Source: Rhizobium esperanzae (GTDB taxonomy: Bacteria > Pseudomonadota > Alphaproteobacteria > Rhizobiales > Rhizobiaceae). Taken from it: DNA of 64,000 bases. Below the pieces are notes generated by a model. It was not told the DNA's origin, did no database searches, and was given only the letters and a program-made list of their open reading frames with translations. Every line of letters starts with the position of its first letter. Position 1 is the first letter of the stretch. The stretch is from positions 1 through 64,000 of the forward strand of contig NZ_JACIFY010000005.1 in NCBI RefSeq assembly GCF_014197615.1, in the 5' to 3' direction. This document shows, piece after piece, positions 19,414 through 28,265 of this stretch. The position numbers were made by a program, and so were the translations under genes.

Positions 19414-20985
19414 TTATTCGTTGATCAGGCGCTTCAGAAGCTCGACTTCGTGCGAAAGCTTGGTGTCACCCGAAATCAGTTCCTCGATCTTGCGCACGGC
19501 ATGCAGTACGGTCGTGTGATCCCTTCCGCCGAAACGGCGGCCGATCTCCGGGAAGGAGCGCGGCGTCAGTGTCTTCGACAGATACATGGCGATCTGGCGC
19601 GGCTTGACGATGACACGGGTGCGGCGGTTCGAGACCAGTTCCTGGCGCGAGACGTTGTAGTGCCTGGCGACGATGCGCTGGATGTCCTCGATGCGCACCC
19701 GGCGCGGTTCGCCGGAGCCGACGAGATGGGCGAGCAGTTCGTCGACGCGCTCGATCGACAGGTTCGGTTCGAAAGAGCGGCGGAAGATCAGCTGGTTGAA
19801 GGCGCCTTCGAGTTCGCGGCCGCTGGCCGTGATGTTGCGGGCGACGTGCTGAAGCAGGTCGGCCGGAATTTCGAGCGACGGATCTTCAAGCCGGGCCGCT
19901 GCAAGGCGCCGCTTGAGGATTTCCAGGCGCATTTCATAATCCGGCGCGTCGAGTTCGATCGCAACGCCGCCCTGCAGGCGCGAGCGGACGCGGGGATCGA
20001 GCGATTCCAGCTCCCACGGCGCGCGGTCGGCGGCGACGACCACCTGCTTGGCGCTGTCGAGCAGCATGTTGAGCAGATGGCAGAATTCATGCTGGATCAT
20101 CTTGCCCTGCAGGAACTGCATGTCGTCGATGATCAGCAGATCGATGTTGCGCAGCGAATCCTTCAGCGTCAGCGCGTCATTGTCGCGGATGGCGGTGGCG
20201 AAGCGCCACATGAAATATTCGGCCGTCAGATAGACGACGCGCAGAGCCCGCGGGTTCTGCACCGCCGCATTGGCGATTGCCTGCAGCAGGTGGGTCTTGC
20301 CGAGACCGACCGTCGAATGGATGAAGAGCGGGTTGAAGCGCACGGCGCCGGAACCGGCTTCGGCGATCGTCTTGGCCGCGGCCAGCGCGACGCGGTTCGA
20401 GCTGCCTTCGACGAAGGTGTCGAAGGTGAAGCGGCTATCGAGCGGCGAACCGAAGAGCGGCGAACCGAAGCTTGCGGGCCTTGCCGCAGCAACGGCCGAC
20501 ACGGCCTGCTGGACGGCCTGACCGGCCGGCTGGGCGCTTGCGGGACGGCGCGCCTGGGGGGCAGCGACCGGCTCGGGCTGAACCACCTCGTCGAGCGCCT
20601 TCGAGCCGCTGCGCGTTGCCGTGCGCACCAGGACTTCGATCTTCAGAATTTCCGGATCCTCGGCCTGGAACAGACCGGTGATGAGATCGAGATAACGATT
20701 GTTGATCCACGACTTCAGGAAGGTCGTGGGAACCGAAAGGCGAACCACGCTCTTCGATACCGAATGCAGCTTCAGCCTGGCAAACCAGCTGGCATAGACG
20801 TCAGGACCGACCTGGGCCTTCAAGCGCGCGCTGACGCGCTCAAACAAGATGCCGTGCTTCATTTCCGCCTTTTCTTCTCCCACTTCGAGGCGAATGGAGC
20901 CAAACGCCTGCGGTGCCACATCCCCGTTGTCGAGCCCGCCCGTCGTCATCGTATTCATCTGCATAATGCCGCCTTTCAATTCCAC
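19414..20985 (-). CDS. dnaA: Chromosomal replication initiator DnaA
   Basis: 523 aa. Domain I covers ~40-110, a Pro/Ala/Gln-rich linker ~135-175, the AAA+ domain ~180-395 (Walker [12 protein letters not shown], Walker [14 protein letters not shown]) and the C-terminal HTH with the DnaA signature [18 protein letters not shown]. The Walker A starts with Ser where most DnaA have Gly, as in other Rhizobiales. The start is GTG at 20985: GGAGGT lies 6 nt upstream, better than the internal ATGs. dnaN is 41 kb away, so the dnaA-dnaN pairing of many bacteria is absent. Confidence 0.96.
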   Translation of the reverse strand: MELKGGIMQMNTMTTGGLDNGDVAPQAFGSIRLEVGEEKAEMKHGILFERVSARLKAQVGPDVYASWFARLKLHSVSKSVVRLSVPTTFLKSWINNRYLDLITGLFQAEDPEILKIEVLVRTATRSGSKALDEVVQPEPVAAPQARRPASAQPAGQAVQQAVSAVAAARPASFGSPLFGSPLDSRFTFDTFVEGSSNRVALAAAKTIAEAGSGAVRFNPLFIHSTVGLGKTHLLQAIANAAVQNPRALRVVYLTAEYFMWRFATAIRDNDALTLKDSLRNIDLLIIDDMQFLQGKMIQHEFCHLLNMLLDSAKQVVVAADRAPWELESLDPRVRSRLQGGVAIELDAPDYEMRLEILKRRLAAARLEDPSLEIPADLLQHVARNITASGRELEGAFNQLIFRRSFEPNLSIERVDELLAHLVGSGEPRRVRIEDIQRIVARHYNVSRQELVSNRRTRVIVKPRQIAMYLSKTLTPRSFPEIGRRFGGRDHTTVLHAVRKIEELISGDTKLSHEVELLKRLINE

Positions 20986-21574
20986 CGGGCGACCTCCGCT
21001 AAAACAGCCGCCCGATTATTCCCCGCTTTGGCGGGCTGGCGGATCCTCATGAGCCGCTCACCTGCCGGTTCACTCAAACACTGCCCCCTAGGGGACCGGC
21101 ACAAAATTCCGTTGCAGGGACCGCAATCATGCGGCGCCTTCATCGGCGTTCCGTGCCAGGCTGGCGGTCAATCCTCGTTTTCGGCCGACCAGCCCGAACG
21201 CAATATCACTTTAACCTTCTCCGGCGGCCTCGCCTTAAACGTGTGGCCGCTGAAGGCACAAAACATCCCTGCCCGTAACAGCCACGTTACGGCCCAAATC
21301 CGTCGAGTGCTTGAAAAAACGGAAGCGCAAGGCTCCGTAACAAATGGCACAAACTTATCGCCCTGCCGACGTGGCAGTTTAAGACCGAGCCTCTGCAGGT
21401 GATGTCCGCGCCCTTTGTTGGAAGCCATTTAGGCAGGATCAAAAGGCAAGATCAACGATGAATTTTACGCAAAATTAAGAAGCGGCCATTGACTCCGCCC
21501 AGCCTTTTCGGGCGTCACACCAGCGTCAAAAAAGAATCGCTTTTGAATCAAGGAGATTCCCCGTTCGGGCTATT
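20986..21574. other. dnaA upstream region
   Basis: Nearly 600 bp with no gene I can support. I searched by eye for DnaA boxes (TTATNCACA or complement) and found none, so this is not an obvious oriC. The start GTG of dnaA has GGAGGT immediately upstream. A frame on the minus strand (21168-21428) lacks protein-like composition and was not called. Confidence 0.5.
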
Positions 21575-21603
21575 TTGACACGCATGGAAAGAAAAAAAAT
21601 AAA
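21575..21603 (+). promoter_or_regulatory. Sigma-70-like promoter for a spacer transcript
   Basis: TTGACA at 21575-21580 and an A/T-rich -10 candidate (AATAAA, 21598-21603) are separated by 17 nt. It points into the structured segment that ends in an intrinsic terminator at 21699 and away from dnaA. Confidence 0.4.
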
Positions 21604-21607
21604 AATC

Positions 21608-21699
21608 TTCTTGACTCCCCCTAGGTCCCGGAAGGTCGGGGTAGAGTCGCGCAGTGCAGAAGCATCCTTGCGCAAGCCTTTGTTTTTAAAGGCTTTTTC
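21608..21699 (+). ncRNA. Probable small RNA in the dnaA-rpsT spacer
   Basis: About 90 nt with three successive foldable segments: a CCCC...GGGG hairpin (from ~21616), GCGCA...TTGCGC enclosing TGC-AGAA-GCA (~21650-21673), and a terminator AGCCTTT/AAAGGCT followed by TTTTT (21675-21699). A promoter-like sequence ends just before it. No open reading frame fits. I recall that the equivalent spacer in S. meliloti has been reported to yield a small RNA. Boundaries are estimates. Confidence 0.5.
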
Positions 21700-21763
21700 C
21701 TGTCATGGCACTGACACGAAACAGTCGTGAGATTAACCATACAGGCGCCGATCGGCGGAATCG

Positions 21764-21789
21764 AAAAAGCCCGGTAAAATTACCGGGCT
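21764..21789 (-). terminator. Intrinsic terminator of rpsT
   Basis: On the minus strand AGCCCGGTAA and TTACCGGGCT form a stem followed by TTTTT, 30 bp beyond the rpsT stop. Confidence 0.88.
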
Positions 21790-21819
21790 AATCATAACGA
21801 GGAGGTCGTTAACGGAAGA

Positions 21820-22098
21820 TTACGCGGTCGCGGAGACCGAAAGAGCCTTCACACGAGCAGCCAGGCGCGAGACCTTGCGCGATGCCGTGTTGGAGTGAAG
21901 GACGCCCTTGCTGGCGGCGCGGGCAAGCTCGGGCTGAGCAGCCAGGAAAGCTTCCTTCGCCTTGGCGGCGTCACCGGATGCGATGGCCTCTTCGACCTGG
22001 CGAACGAAAGTACGAACGCGCGAGCGACGAGCCTTATTGACGTCGGTACGGCGGGCGATCTTGCGGGTCGCTTTTTTCGCCGAAGTTGTATTGGCCAT
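21820..22098 (-). CDS. rpsT: 30S ribosomal protein S20
   Basis: 92 aa, very basic, with the S20 pattern [17 protein letters not shown] and [19 protein letters not shown], and the helical C-terminal half ([20 protein letters not shown]). S20 binds 16S rRNA early in 30S assembly. The start at 22098 is the standard one; an in-frame ATG nine codons upstream (22125) is not supported by homologue ends. Followed by a clear terminator, so it is monocistronic. Confidence 0.96.
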   Translation of the reverse strand: MANTTSAKKATRKIARRTDVNKARRSRVRTFVRQVEEAIASGDAAKAKEAFLAAQPELARAASKGVLHSNTASRKVSRLAARVKALSVSATA

Positions 22099-22289
22099 GG
22101 ATGCCTCTCTCAAGAATTCGAACAAACTCCGCCATTACCGCGGGCCCTGCGGCCACAAAATCCAGCAATGCGGGAGCAATCGCGGAAAACCAGACCGGCT
22201 TTCCGAACCGTGGGCGGGCATATAACTCTAAAGCCGGCCCACGTCAACGCGGATTTTCAAGCTTTGCCGCGGGAAGCGGCGAAAAGCGT

Positions 22290-23063
22290 TCAACGGTGCG
22301 TAAAAGCCGGTTTGCGCTTCTCGACGAAGGCCGCCATGCCTTCTTTCTGGTCGTCGGTGGCAAAGAGGCTGTGAAACAGCCGGCGCTCGAAACGCAAGCC
22401 CTCCTCCAGCGTCGTCTCGAAGGCGCGGTTGACCGCCTCCTTGGCCATCAGGACCGAGGGCTGAGACAGCGAGGCGATCTTTTCGGCCGCGGCAAGAGCC
22501 TCGTCGAGCAGACGCTCGGGCGCCACCACACGCGAAACGAGTCCCGATCGTTCGGCTTCCGCGGCATCCATCATCCGGCCCGTCAGGATCAGATCCATGG
22601 CCTTCGCCTTGCCGACGGCGCGCGTCAGCCGCTGCGAGCCGCCCATGCCGGGAATGACGCCGAGCGTGATTTCCGGCTGGCCGAATTTCGCCGTCTCCGA
22701 AGCGATGATGAAATCGCACATCATGGCAAGCTCGCAGCCGCCGCCGAGCGCAAAGCCGCTGACGGCAGCGATGACAGGCTTGCGGGCCTTGGCGACCTCG
22801 TCCCAGCCGCTGATGAAATCGCTCTTATAGATATCGGCGAAGTGCAGCGGCTGCATCTCCTTGATATCGGCGCCGGCGGCAAAGGCGCGCTCGGAGCCGG
22901 TGAGCACGATCGCGCCGACCGCCTCGTCGGCATGGAAGGCGGCATAGGCCTGCTTCAACTCCTTCAGGACGGTGGAGTTCAGCGCGTTCAGCGCCTGCGG
23001 GCGGTTCAGCGTGATAAGGCCGACATTGCCTCGGGTTTCGACGATCAGGGTCTCATAGGCCAT
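22290..23063 (-). CDS. Enoyl-CoA hydratase
   Basis: 257 aa crotonase-fold enzyme hydrating trans-2-enoyl-CoA in fatty-acid or amino-acid breakdown. The oxyanion/CoA motif AAGADIKEM, the first catalytic Glu in [13 protein letters not shown] and the second in [15 protein letters not shown] are all present, and so is the C-terminal [14 protein letters not shown]. The ATG at 23063 has GGGAGA upstream with normal spacing. It lies 22 bp after mutM on the same strand, an arrangement common in Rhizobiales. Confidence 0.92.
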   Translation of the reverse strand: MAYETLIVETRGNVGLITLNRPQALNALNSTVLKELKQAYAAFHADEAVGAIVLTGSERAFAAGADIKEMQPLHFADIYKSDFISGWDEVAKARKPVIAAVSGFALGGGCELAMMCDFIIASETAKFGQPEITLGVIPGMGGSQRLTRAVGKAKAMDLILTGRMMDAAEAERSGLVSRVVAPERLLDEALAAAEKIASLSQPSVLMAKEAVNRAFETTLEEGLRFERRLFHSLFATDDQKEGMAAFVEKRKPAFTHR

Positions 23064-23085
23064 GCTGTTCTCCCGGTTTTGGCTC

Positions 23086-23976
23086 TCATTTCTGGCAGGC
23101 GGCGCAATAGAAGGTGGAGCGGCCCGCCTGGACGATACGGGCGACCGTACCGCCGCAGCCGGGCGTGCGGCAAGCCTGACCTTCGCGATCATAGACGGAG
23201 AAGGAATGCTGGAAGTAGCCGAGCGAGCCGTCGGTCTGGATATGGTCGCGCAGCGACGATCCGCCGGCGGCGATCGCATCGGCGATAACGTCGCGGATCG
23301 CAGCGACGAGCAGGTTAAGCTGCTCCTTCGGCCGCCCGCCCGCCGTCACCAGCGTGCCGGCGGCGCGGACCGGCGAAAGATGCGAGCGCCACAGCGCCTC
23401 GCAGACATAGATATTGCCGAGACCGGCAATATTCTTCTGGTCCAGGAGCGCGCTCTTCAGCGGCTGCGCCTTGTCGCGGAAGCGTTCGGCAAGATAGGCG
23501 GCGCCGAGCTCGTTTCCCGTCGGCTCCGGGCCGAGATCGCGGAAGAAGGGATGGGCGGCGAGATCGGCACGCCCCACCATATCCATGAAACCGAAACGGC
23601 GCGGGTCGTTATAGATGACGCGACGCGGGCCGCCTGAACCTTCCAGATGAAAGACGACGTGATCGTGCTTCTCGTCCTTCGAGCGGGCATGGTGGAATTC
23701 TCCCGGCGTGGCCGAGCCCGCACCTTCCTCGATGCGAAAAGAACCGGACATGCCGAGATGGGAGATCAGCGTGTTGCCGTCGTCGAGATCGACCAGCAGA
23801 TATTTGGCGCGGCGGCCGAGGCTGACGATGGTGCGGCCGGATACCCTTTCGGCCAAAGCATCGGGAAAGGGGAAGCGCAGATCGGCGCGGCGCAGTTCCA
23901 GCCTTGCGACGCGAGCCCCCTCCATGGTCGGCGCCAGCCCGCGTTTGACCGTTTCGACTTCTGGCAATTCCGGCAT
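23086..23976 (-). CDS. mutM: Formamidopyrimidine-DNA glycosylase MutM/Fpg
   Basis: 296 aa base-excision repair enzyme removing 8-oxoguanine and FaPy lesions, with AP-lyase activity. The N-terminus [14 protein letters not shown] provides the catalytic Pro2 and Glu3; the H2TH region ([25 protein letters not shown]) and the C-terminal zinc finger (CRTPGCGG...FYCAAC) are intact. The start at 23976 is fixed by Pro2. Divergent from ubiE with ~150 bp between. Confidence 0.95.
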   Translation of the reverse strand: MPELPEVETVKRGLAPTMEGARVARLELRRADLRFPFPDALAERVSGRTIVSLGRRAKYLLVDLDDGNTLISHLGMSGSFRIEEGAGSATPGEFHHARSKDEKHDHVVFHLEGSGGPRRVIYNDPRRFGFMDMVGRADLAAHPFFRDLGPEPTGNELGAAYLAERFRDKAQPLKSALLDQKNIAGLGNIYVCEALWRSHLSPVRAAGTLVTAGGRPKEQLNLLVAAIRDVIADAIAAGGSSLRDHIQTDGSLGYFQHSFSVYDREGQACRTPGCGGTVARIVQAGRSTFYCAACQK

Positions 23977-24124
23977 CTTAACCCATCTATATCTAACGTG
24001 TTTCAACGGAGGACGATGTGCGCTATAGCGCCAGTGGCCCGCGGACAGCGTGGCCCAGTGATAACGTCGCGCGCGGTCTTTCGCTATGGCCGCCGCGCCG
24101 ATCTTCAAGAAACGGAGCAGCCTG

Positions 24125-24901
24125 ATGTCAGAAAGCCGCACTTCCGCCGATGGCGGCATGGAGACCTCCTACGGCTTCCGCGAGGTGCCGGGCGGCGAGA
24201 AGCAGGGCCTCGTCAACGAGGTGTTCCACAAGGTCGCCAAGCGCTACGACATCATGAACGACGTCATGTCGATGGGCATGCATCGCGCCTGGAAGGATGC
24301 GATGATTTCGGCGCTCAACCCGCGCAAGGAGCCGGGTTACAAGGTGCTCGACGTCGCCGGCGGCACGGGCGACATCGCCTTCCGCATCGTCGAGGCTTCG
24401 GGTCGGCAGGCGCATGCGACCGTGCTCGACATCAACGGCTCGATGCTCGGCGTCGGCGCCGAGCGGGCGGAAAAGAAGAAACTGTCCGGCAATCTCACCT
24501 TCGTCGAGGCGAATGCCGAGGAACTGCCTTTCGAAGCCGCCAGCTTCGACGCCTATACGATCGCCTTCGGCATCCGCAACGTGCCGCGGATCGATGCGGC
24601 GCTGTCGGAAGCCTATCGCGTGCTGAAGCGCGGCGGACGGCTGCTGGTGCTCGAATTTTCCGAAGTCGGGATGCCGCTTCTCGACAAGATCTACGACGCC
24701 TGGTCGTTCAACGCCATTCCGCAATTCGGCAAGGCGATCACCGGCGATGCCGAACCCTACCAATATCTGGTGGAATCGATCCGCAAGTTCCCCAACCAGG
24801 AGAATTTCGCGGCAATGATCCGCCAGGCGGGCTTTTCGCGCGTCTCCTACACCAATTATACCGGCGGCATTGCCGCCCTGCATTCCGGCTGGAAGCTCTG
24901 A
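24125..24901 (+). CDS. ubiE: Ubiquinone/menaquinone C-methyltransferase UbiE
   Basis: 258 aa SAM-dependent C-methyltransferase of ubiquinone synthesis. Signatures [18 protein letters not shown], the SAM loop [13 protein letters not shown], and the C-terminal [11 protein letters not shown] are intact. The ATG at 24125 has GGAG at 24114-24117. It is followed after 48 bp by ubiB, the conserved ubiE-ubiB pair. Confidence 0.95.
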   Translation: MSESRTSADGGMETSYGFREVPGGEKQGLVNEVFHKVAKRYDIMNDVMSMGMHRAWKDAMISALNPRKEPGYKVLDVAGGTGDIAFRIVEASGRQAHATVLDINGSMLGVGAERAEKKKLSGNLTFVEANAEELPFEAASFDAYTIAFGIRNVPRIDAALSEAYRVLKRGGRLLVLEFSEVGMPLLDKIYDAWSFNAIPQFGKAITGDAEPYQYLVESIRKFPNQENFAAMIRQAGFSRVSYTNYTGGIAALHSGWKL

Positions 24902-24949
24902 GGGAATGAAGGAAAAAAAGACGAACCTCCCTCGGCGGGGCATTTCAGC

Positions 24950-26524
24950 ATGAGCACTTTCGGAGCCTATTTCCGCCTCTGGCGCGTCGGCTGGGTGCTC
25001 GTGCGCGAGGGCGTCGTGTCGGCGCTTCCGTCCGAAGGCCTGCCGCCGCCGATCGCGCTTGCCAAATCCTTCGTCACGATTTTCGAGCGGAGCAAGGCAA
25101 GGCATCAGAAGCGCAGCGACCGATTGGCGCAGGCCGTCGAGCGGCTTGGCCCCTCCTATGTGAAGATCGGGCAGTTCCTGGCGACGCGGCCTGACGTCGT
25201 CGGCGTCGAATTCGCCAACGATCTGTCGCAGCTGCAGGACCGGATGGCCTTCTTTCCGTCTGCCGCCGCCAAGGCCAATATCGAGGGATCGCTCGGGCGG
25301 CCTGTCGGCGAGCTCTATGCGAGCTTCGGCGATCCGATCGCCGCCGCCTCGATCGCCCAGGTGCATCCGGCTGAAGTCGAGACATCGCAAGGCCGCAAGA
25401 AGGTCGCCGTCAAGATCGTGCGGCCCGGCGTGCGCCAGCGTTTTGTCCACGACATCGAGGCGATGTATCTCGTCGCCCACATGCAGGAGCGTTTCCTGCC
25501 CTCCAGCCGGCGGCTGCGGCCGGTCGAGGTGACGAAGACGCTGGAGCAGACGACGAAGGTGGAGATGGATCTTCGCCTGGAGGCGGCCGCACTTTCCGAG
25601 ATTGCCGAAAATACCGAGAGAGACCCCGGTTTCCGCGTGCCGAAGGTCGACTGGGAGCGCACCGGGCGCGACGTCATCACCATGGAGTGGATCGACGGCA
25701 CGAGAATGTCCGATGTCGAGGGCCTGCGGGCTGCCGGCCACGATCTCAACCTGCTTGCCGATACGCTGATCCAGTCGTTCCTGCGCCACACGCTGCGCGA
25801 CGGCTTCTTCCATGCCGACATGCATCCGGGCAACCTCTTCGTCGATGCGGACGGCATGATCGTCGCCGTCGACATGGGCATCGTCGGGCGGCTCGGCAAG
25901 AAGGAGCGGCGGTTCCTCGCCGAGATCCTCTACGGCTTCATCACCCGCGATTATATCCGTGTCGCCGAGGTGCATTTCGAGGCCGGCTATGTGCCCGGCC
26001 ACCACAATGTCGAGAGCTTCGCCCAGGCGATCCGGGCGATCGGCGAGCCGATCCACGGGCAGCCGGCCGAGACGATCTCGATGGGCAAGCTGCTGACGCT
26101 GTTGTTCGAGGTGACCGAACTCTTCGACATGGCGACGCGGCCGGAACTGGTAATGCTGCAGAAGACCATGGTCGTGGTCGAAGGCGTGTCGCGCATGCTC
26201 AACCCGCGCTTCAACATGTGGAAGGCCTCCGAGCCTGTCGTCGGCGACTGGATCCGCACCAATCTCGGGCCGAAGCGGATCGCCACCGATCTCAAGGACG
26301 GACTGAAGGCGGCGGTCAAGCTCGCCGAAGCTGTGCCGGAAATTGCCGCAAAGACCGAAAAATTCCACCACCAGCTCCTGCATATGAGCGAACACGGGCT
26401 GCGCTTCGACGCTGAGACGGCGGATGCGATCGGCAAGACCGAAGCACGGCACAACCGCTCGGCCAGGATTGCGCTGTGGCTCATCGCATTGACGCTTGTC
26501 TACATCGCCTGGATGCTGAGCTGA
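24950..26524 (+). CDS. ubiB: UbiB family protein kinase-like/ATPase
   Basis: 524 aa membrane-anchored UbiB (ADCK/ABC1) protein needed for ubiquinone biosynthesis, probably through ATPase-driven lipid handling rather than hydroxylation as once annotated. The KxGQ signature (VKIGQFLATRPD), the alanine-rich loop (AAASIAQVH), the catalytic HADMHPGN and the metal-binding DMG are present. The last 25 residues are a membrane helix. In relatives I recall coaBC following; here an accessory block of ~11.5 kb comes next. Confidence 0.93.
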   Translation: MSTFGAYFRLWRVGWVLVREGVVSALPSEGLPPPIALAKSFVTIFERSKARHQKRSDRLAQAVERLGPSYVKIGQFLATRPDVVGVEFANDLSQLQDRMAFFPSAAAKANIEGSLGRPVGELYASFGDPIAAASIAQVHPAEVETSQGRKKVAVKIVRPGVRQRFVHDIEAMYLVAHMQERFLPSSRRLRPVEVTKTLEQTTKVEMDLRLEAAALSEIAENTERDPGFRVPKVDWERTGRDVITMEWIDGTRMSDVEGLRAAGHDLNLLADTLIQSFLRHTLRDGFFHADMHPGNLFVDADGMIVAVDMGIVGRLGKKERRFLAEILYGFITRDYIRVAEVHFEAGYVPGHHNVESFAQAIRAIGEPIHGQPAETISMGKLLTLLFEVTELFDMATRPELVMLQKTMVVVEGVSRMLNPRFNMWKASEPVVGDWIRTNLGPKRIATDLKDGLKAAVKLAEAVPEIAAKTEKFHHQLLHMSEHGLRFDAETADAIGKTEARHNRSARIALWLIALTLVYIAWMLS

Positions 26525-26609
26525 CCGCCCGCCAAACACATGCTGTGTTCGGCATTTTGGATATCCCATGTGACGAAGGGCTCGCTTAGTCTCGCATTCA
26601 GAACAGGGA

Positions 26610-26638
26610 TTCAGATTTTGGCCGATCCGGTCTAGAAT
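26610..26638 (+). promoter_or_regulatory. Candidate promoter of the ergothioneine-type operon
   Basis: TTCAGA (26610-26615) and TAGAAT (26633-26638) are spaced by exactly 17 nt, 25 bp before the first start codon. The -35 is only a 4/6 match, which would suit an activated or regulated promoter. The full 26525-26662 spacer shows no strong palindrome. Confidence 0.35.
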
Positions 26639-26662
26639 CATCCTGTTCCAGGAGATAGGCAC

Positions 26663-28252
26663 ATGCAGCAGGAACGCCCCGGCATCGAACTTTCCGGACA
26701 ACCGCTCGGTTTTGCCGAAATGGCGGCGATCGGGGCAGGCAAGGTGACGATTTCGGCTTCGGCGACCGGCATGGCCCGCATCGCCATCGCCCGCGAAATC
26801 GTCGAGGATGCGATTGCCTCCGGCATGCCGGTCTACGGCGCGACGACGGGCGTCGGCGCCATGAAGGATGTGGAGTGGTCGGCCGACGAACTCGACACTT
26901 TCAATCTCGGCCTGGTGCGCGCCCATCACTTCGGCACCGGCACGCCGTTTTCCTGCAACGTCGTGCGCAATGCCATGGCGATCCGCGTCAATACGGCGCT
27001 GACCGGCCAGGTCGGCTGCACGCCGGAACTGATCCAGGCCTATATCACCATGCTGGAAGCCGATCTCATCCCGGTCGTGCGCCGCACCGGCTCGATCGGC
27101 TGCGCCGATATAGGCTTGATGGGGCAGATCGGCGCGGTGCTGACCGGCGTCGGCGAAGCGGTCTATCGCGGCAACCGGATGCAGGCAGCCGACGCCTTCC
27201 GGGCGGCGGGTCTGCAGCCGGTACGGATGGCGCCGCGCGACAGCCTCGCTTCGCTCAGCATCAATGCGGTGAGTTTTGCGGCGGCGGCGGAGACGACGCG
27301 CAATGCCGCGGCCTCGATCCGCATCCTGCTGGCGACGGCAATGATGGCATCAGGCGCGCTCGGCGCATCGCGTGATCCCTGGAAGGCGGTGCGCCATGTC
27401 GGCACGGCGCGCGAGGCGCTGATCGGCGCCTGGCTCTGCAACGCCTCCGACGACTGGAACTGGCCCGTTGCGACGCATGTGCAGGATCCGCTCAGCCTGC
27501 GGATGATCGCCCAGGTGTTCGGCGCGGTGATCGAAAACCTGCTTTCAACCGGCCACAAGATCCTGGCCGCCACCGGGCGTTCGGACGACAATCCGGTCGT
27601 CGTCGAAGGCCGGGTGATGACATCGGGCGGTTCGCTGCCGCTCGATGTGACGATCCTGCTCGAATCCGCCGCACTCTGCATGGCGCATGCGGCGCGCAAC
27701 GCCTTCAACCGCTGCGTCATTCTCGGCAACGGCCAGCGGCGCGACCTGCCGGTCAATCTGGTGCCGCCGGGGCGGATCGCCACCGGTTTCGGGCCCATCA
27801 TCAAGCTTGCCGGCGAAATCTTTTCGCGCGTTTTGTCGATGTCCAATCCGGTCTCGGCGCAGTCGCTTGTCGTCGCAGCCGGGCTGGAGGACGAGGCGGC
27901 TTTCCTGCCGCTTGTTATCGAGCGCTTCGAGCGGCAGATGCAGGCGCTGAAGCGCCTGGCAGCACTCGAGGCGCTGCTGTCGGCCCAGGCGATCGACATT
28001 CTCGGCGATGAACCGAAGGGGGTCGCCGCCATGCTCTACGAGGTCGTGCGCAAACATGCGGATTTCTATACGGTCGATCGGCCGCTTTCGGCCGAGGTGG
28101 AGGCGATCGAGGAAGAACTGGGTTCGGACGACTTCCTTTCGAAGCTGACCGAGCAGGTTCCGATCGCGTCCTTCGACGATTTCTTCGCGCTGGGCGCGCT
28201 GGATCGCATCGGCGAGCGGCTGACCCGCCACGAGCCCCTGATTTCAGCTTAG
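26663..28252 (+). CDS. MIO-less HutH-like lyase, probable ergothionase
   Basis: 529 aa member of the aromatic amino-acid ammonia-lyase/HutH superfamily. Conserved Tyr58 in YGATTGVG, the NPVV motif and the C-terminal helical core (SMSNPVSAQSL) are there. The MIO prosthetic group is normally made from Ala-Ser-Gly in GSxGASGDLxPLAH; the same position reads GSIG-C147-A148-D149-IGLMGQIG, so MIO cannot form by the known route. Ergothionases are family members reported to eliminate trimethylamine from ergothioneine without MIO. The operon context (hydantoinase, carbamoylase, DUF917, HutU-like) supports that substrate. An unrelated elimination from another betaine remains possible. AGGAGA precedes the ATG. 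Confidence 0.72.
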   Translation: MQQERPGIELSGQPLGFAEMAAIGAGKVTISASATGMARIAIAREIVEDAIASGMPVYGATTGVGAMKDVEWSADELDTFNLGLVRAHHFGTGTPFSCNVVRNAMAIRVNTALTGQVGCTPELIQAYITMLEADLIPVVRRTGSIGCADIGLMGQIGAVLTGVGEAVYRGNRMQAADAFRAAGLQPVRMAPRDSLASLSINAVSFAAAAETTRNAAASIRILLATAMMASGALGASRDPWKAVRHVGTAREALIGAWLCNASDDWNWPVATHVQDPLSLRMIAQVFGAVIENLLSTGHKILAATGRSDDNPVVVEGRVMTSGGSLPLDVTILLESAALCMAHAARNAFNRCVILGNGQRRDLPVNLVPPGRIATGFGPIIKLAGEIFSRVLSMSNPVSAQSLVVAAGLEDEAAFLPLVIERFERQMQALKRLAALEALLSAQAIDILGDEPKGVAAMLYEVVRKHADFYTVDRPLSAEVEAIEEELGSDDFLSKLTEQVPIASFDDFFALGALDRIGERLTRHEPLISA

Positions 28253-28265
28253 AAAGGCAAGCGGC

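Noticed and set aside
21168..21428. An 86-codon minus-strand frame upstream of dnaA
   Set aside because: No ribosome site and no protein-like composition; treated as chance.
20986..21819. oriC next to dnaA
   Set aside because: No cluster of DnaA boxes or AT-rich unwinding region was visible; in alphaproteobacteria the origin is often elsewhere.
24128..26929. A 933-codon minus-strand frame across ubiE and ubiB
   Set aside because: It lies opposite two certain genes, has the same shadow composition, and shows no domain or ribosome site.
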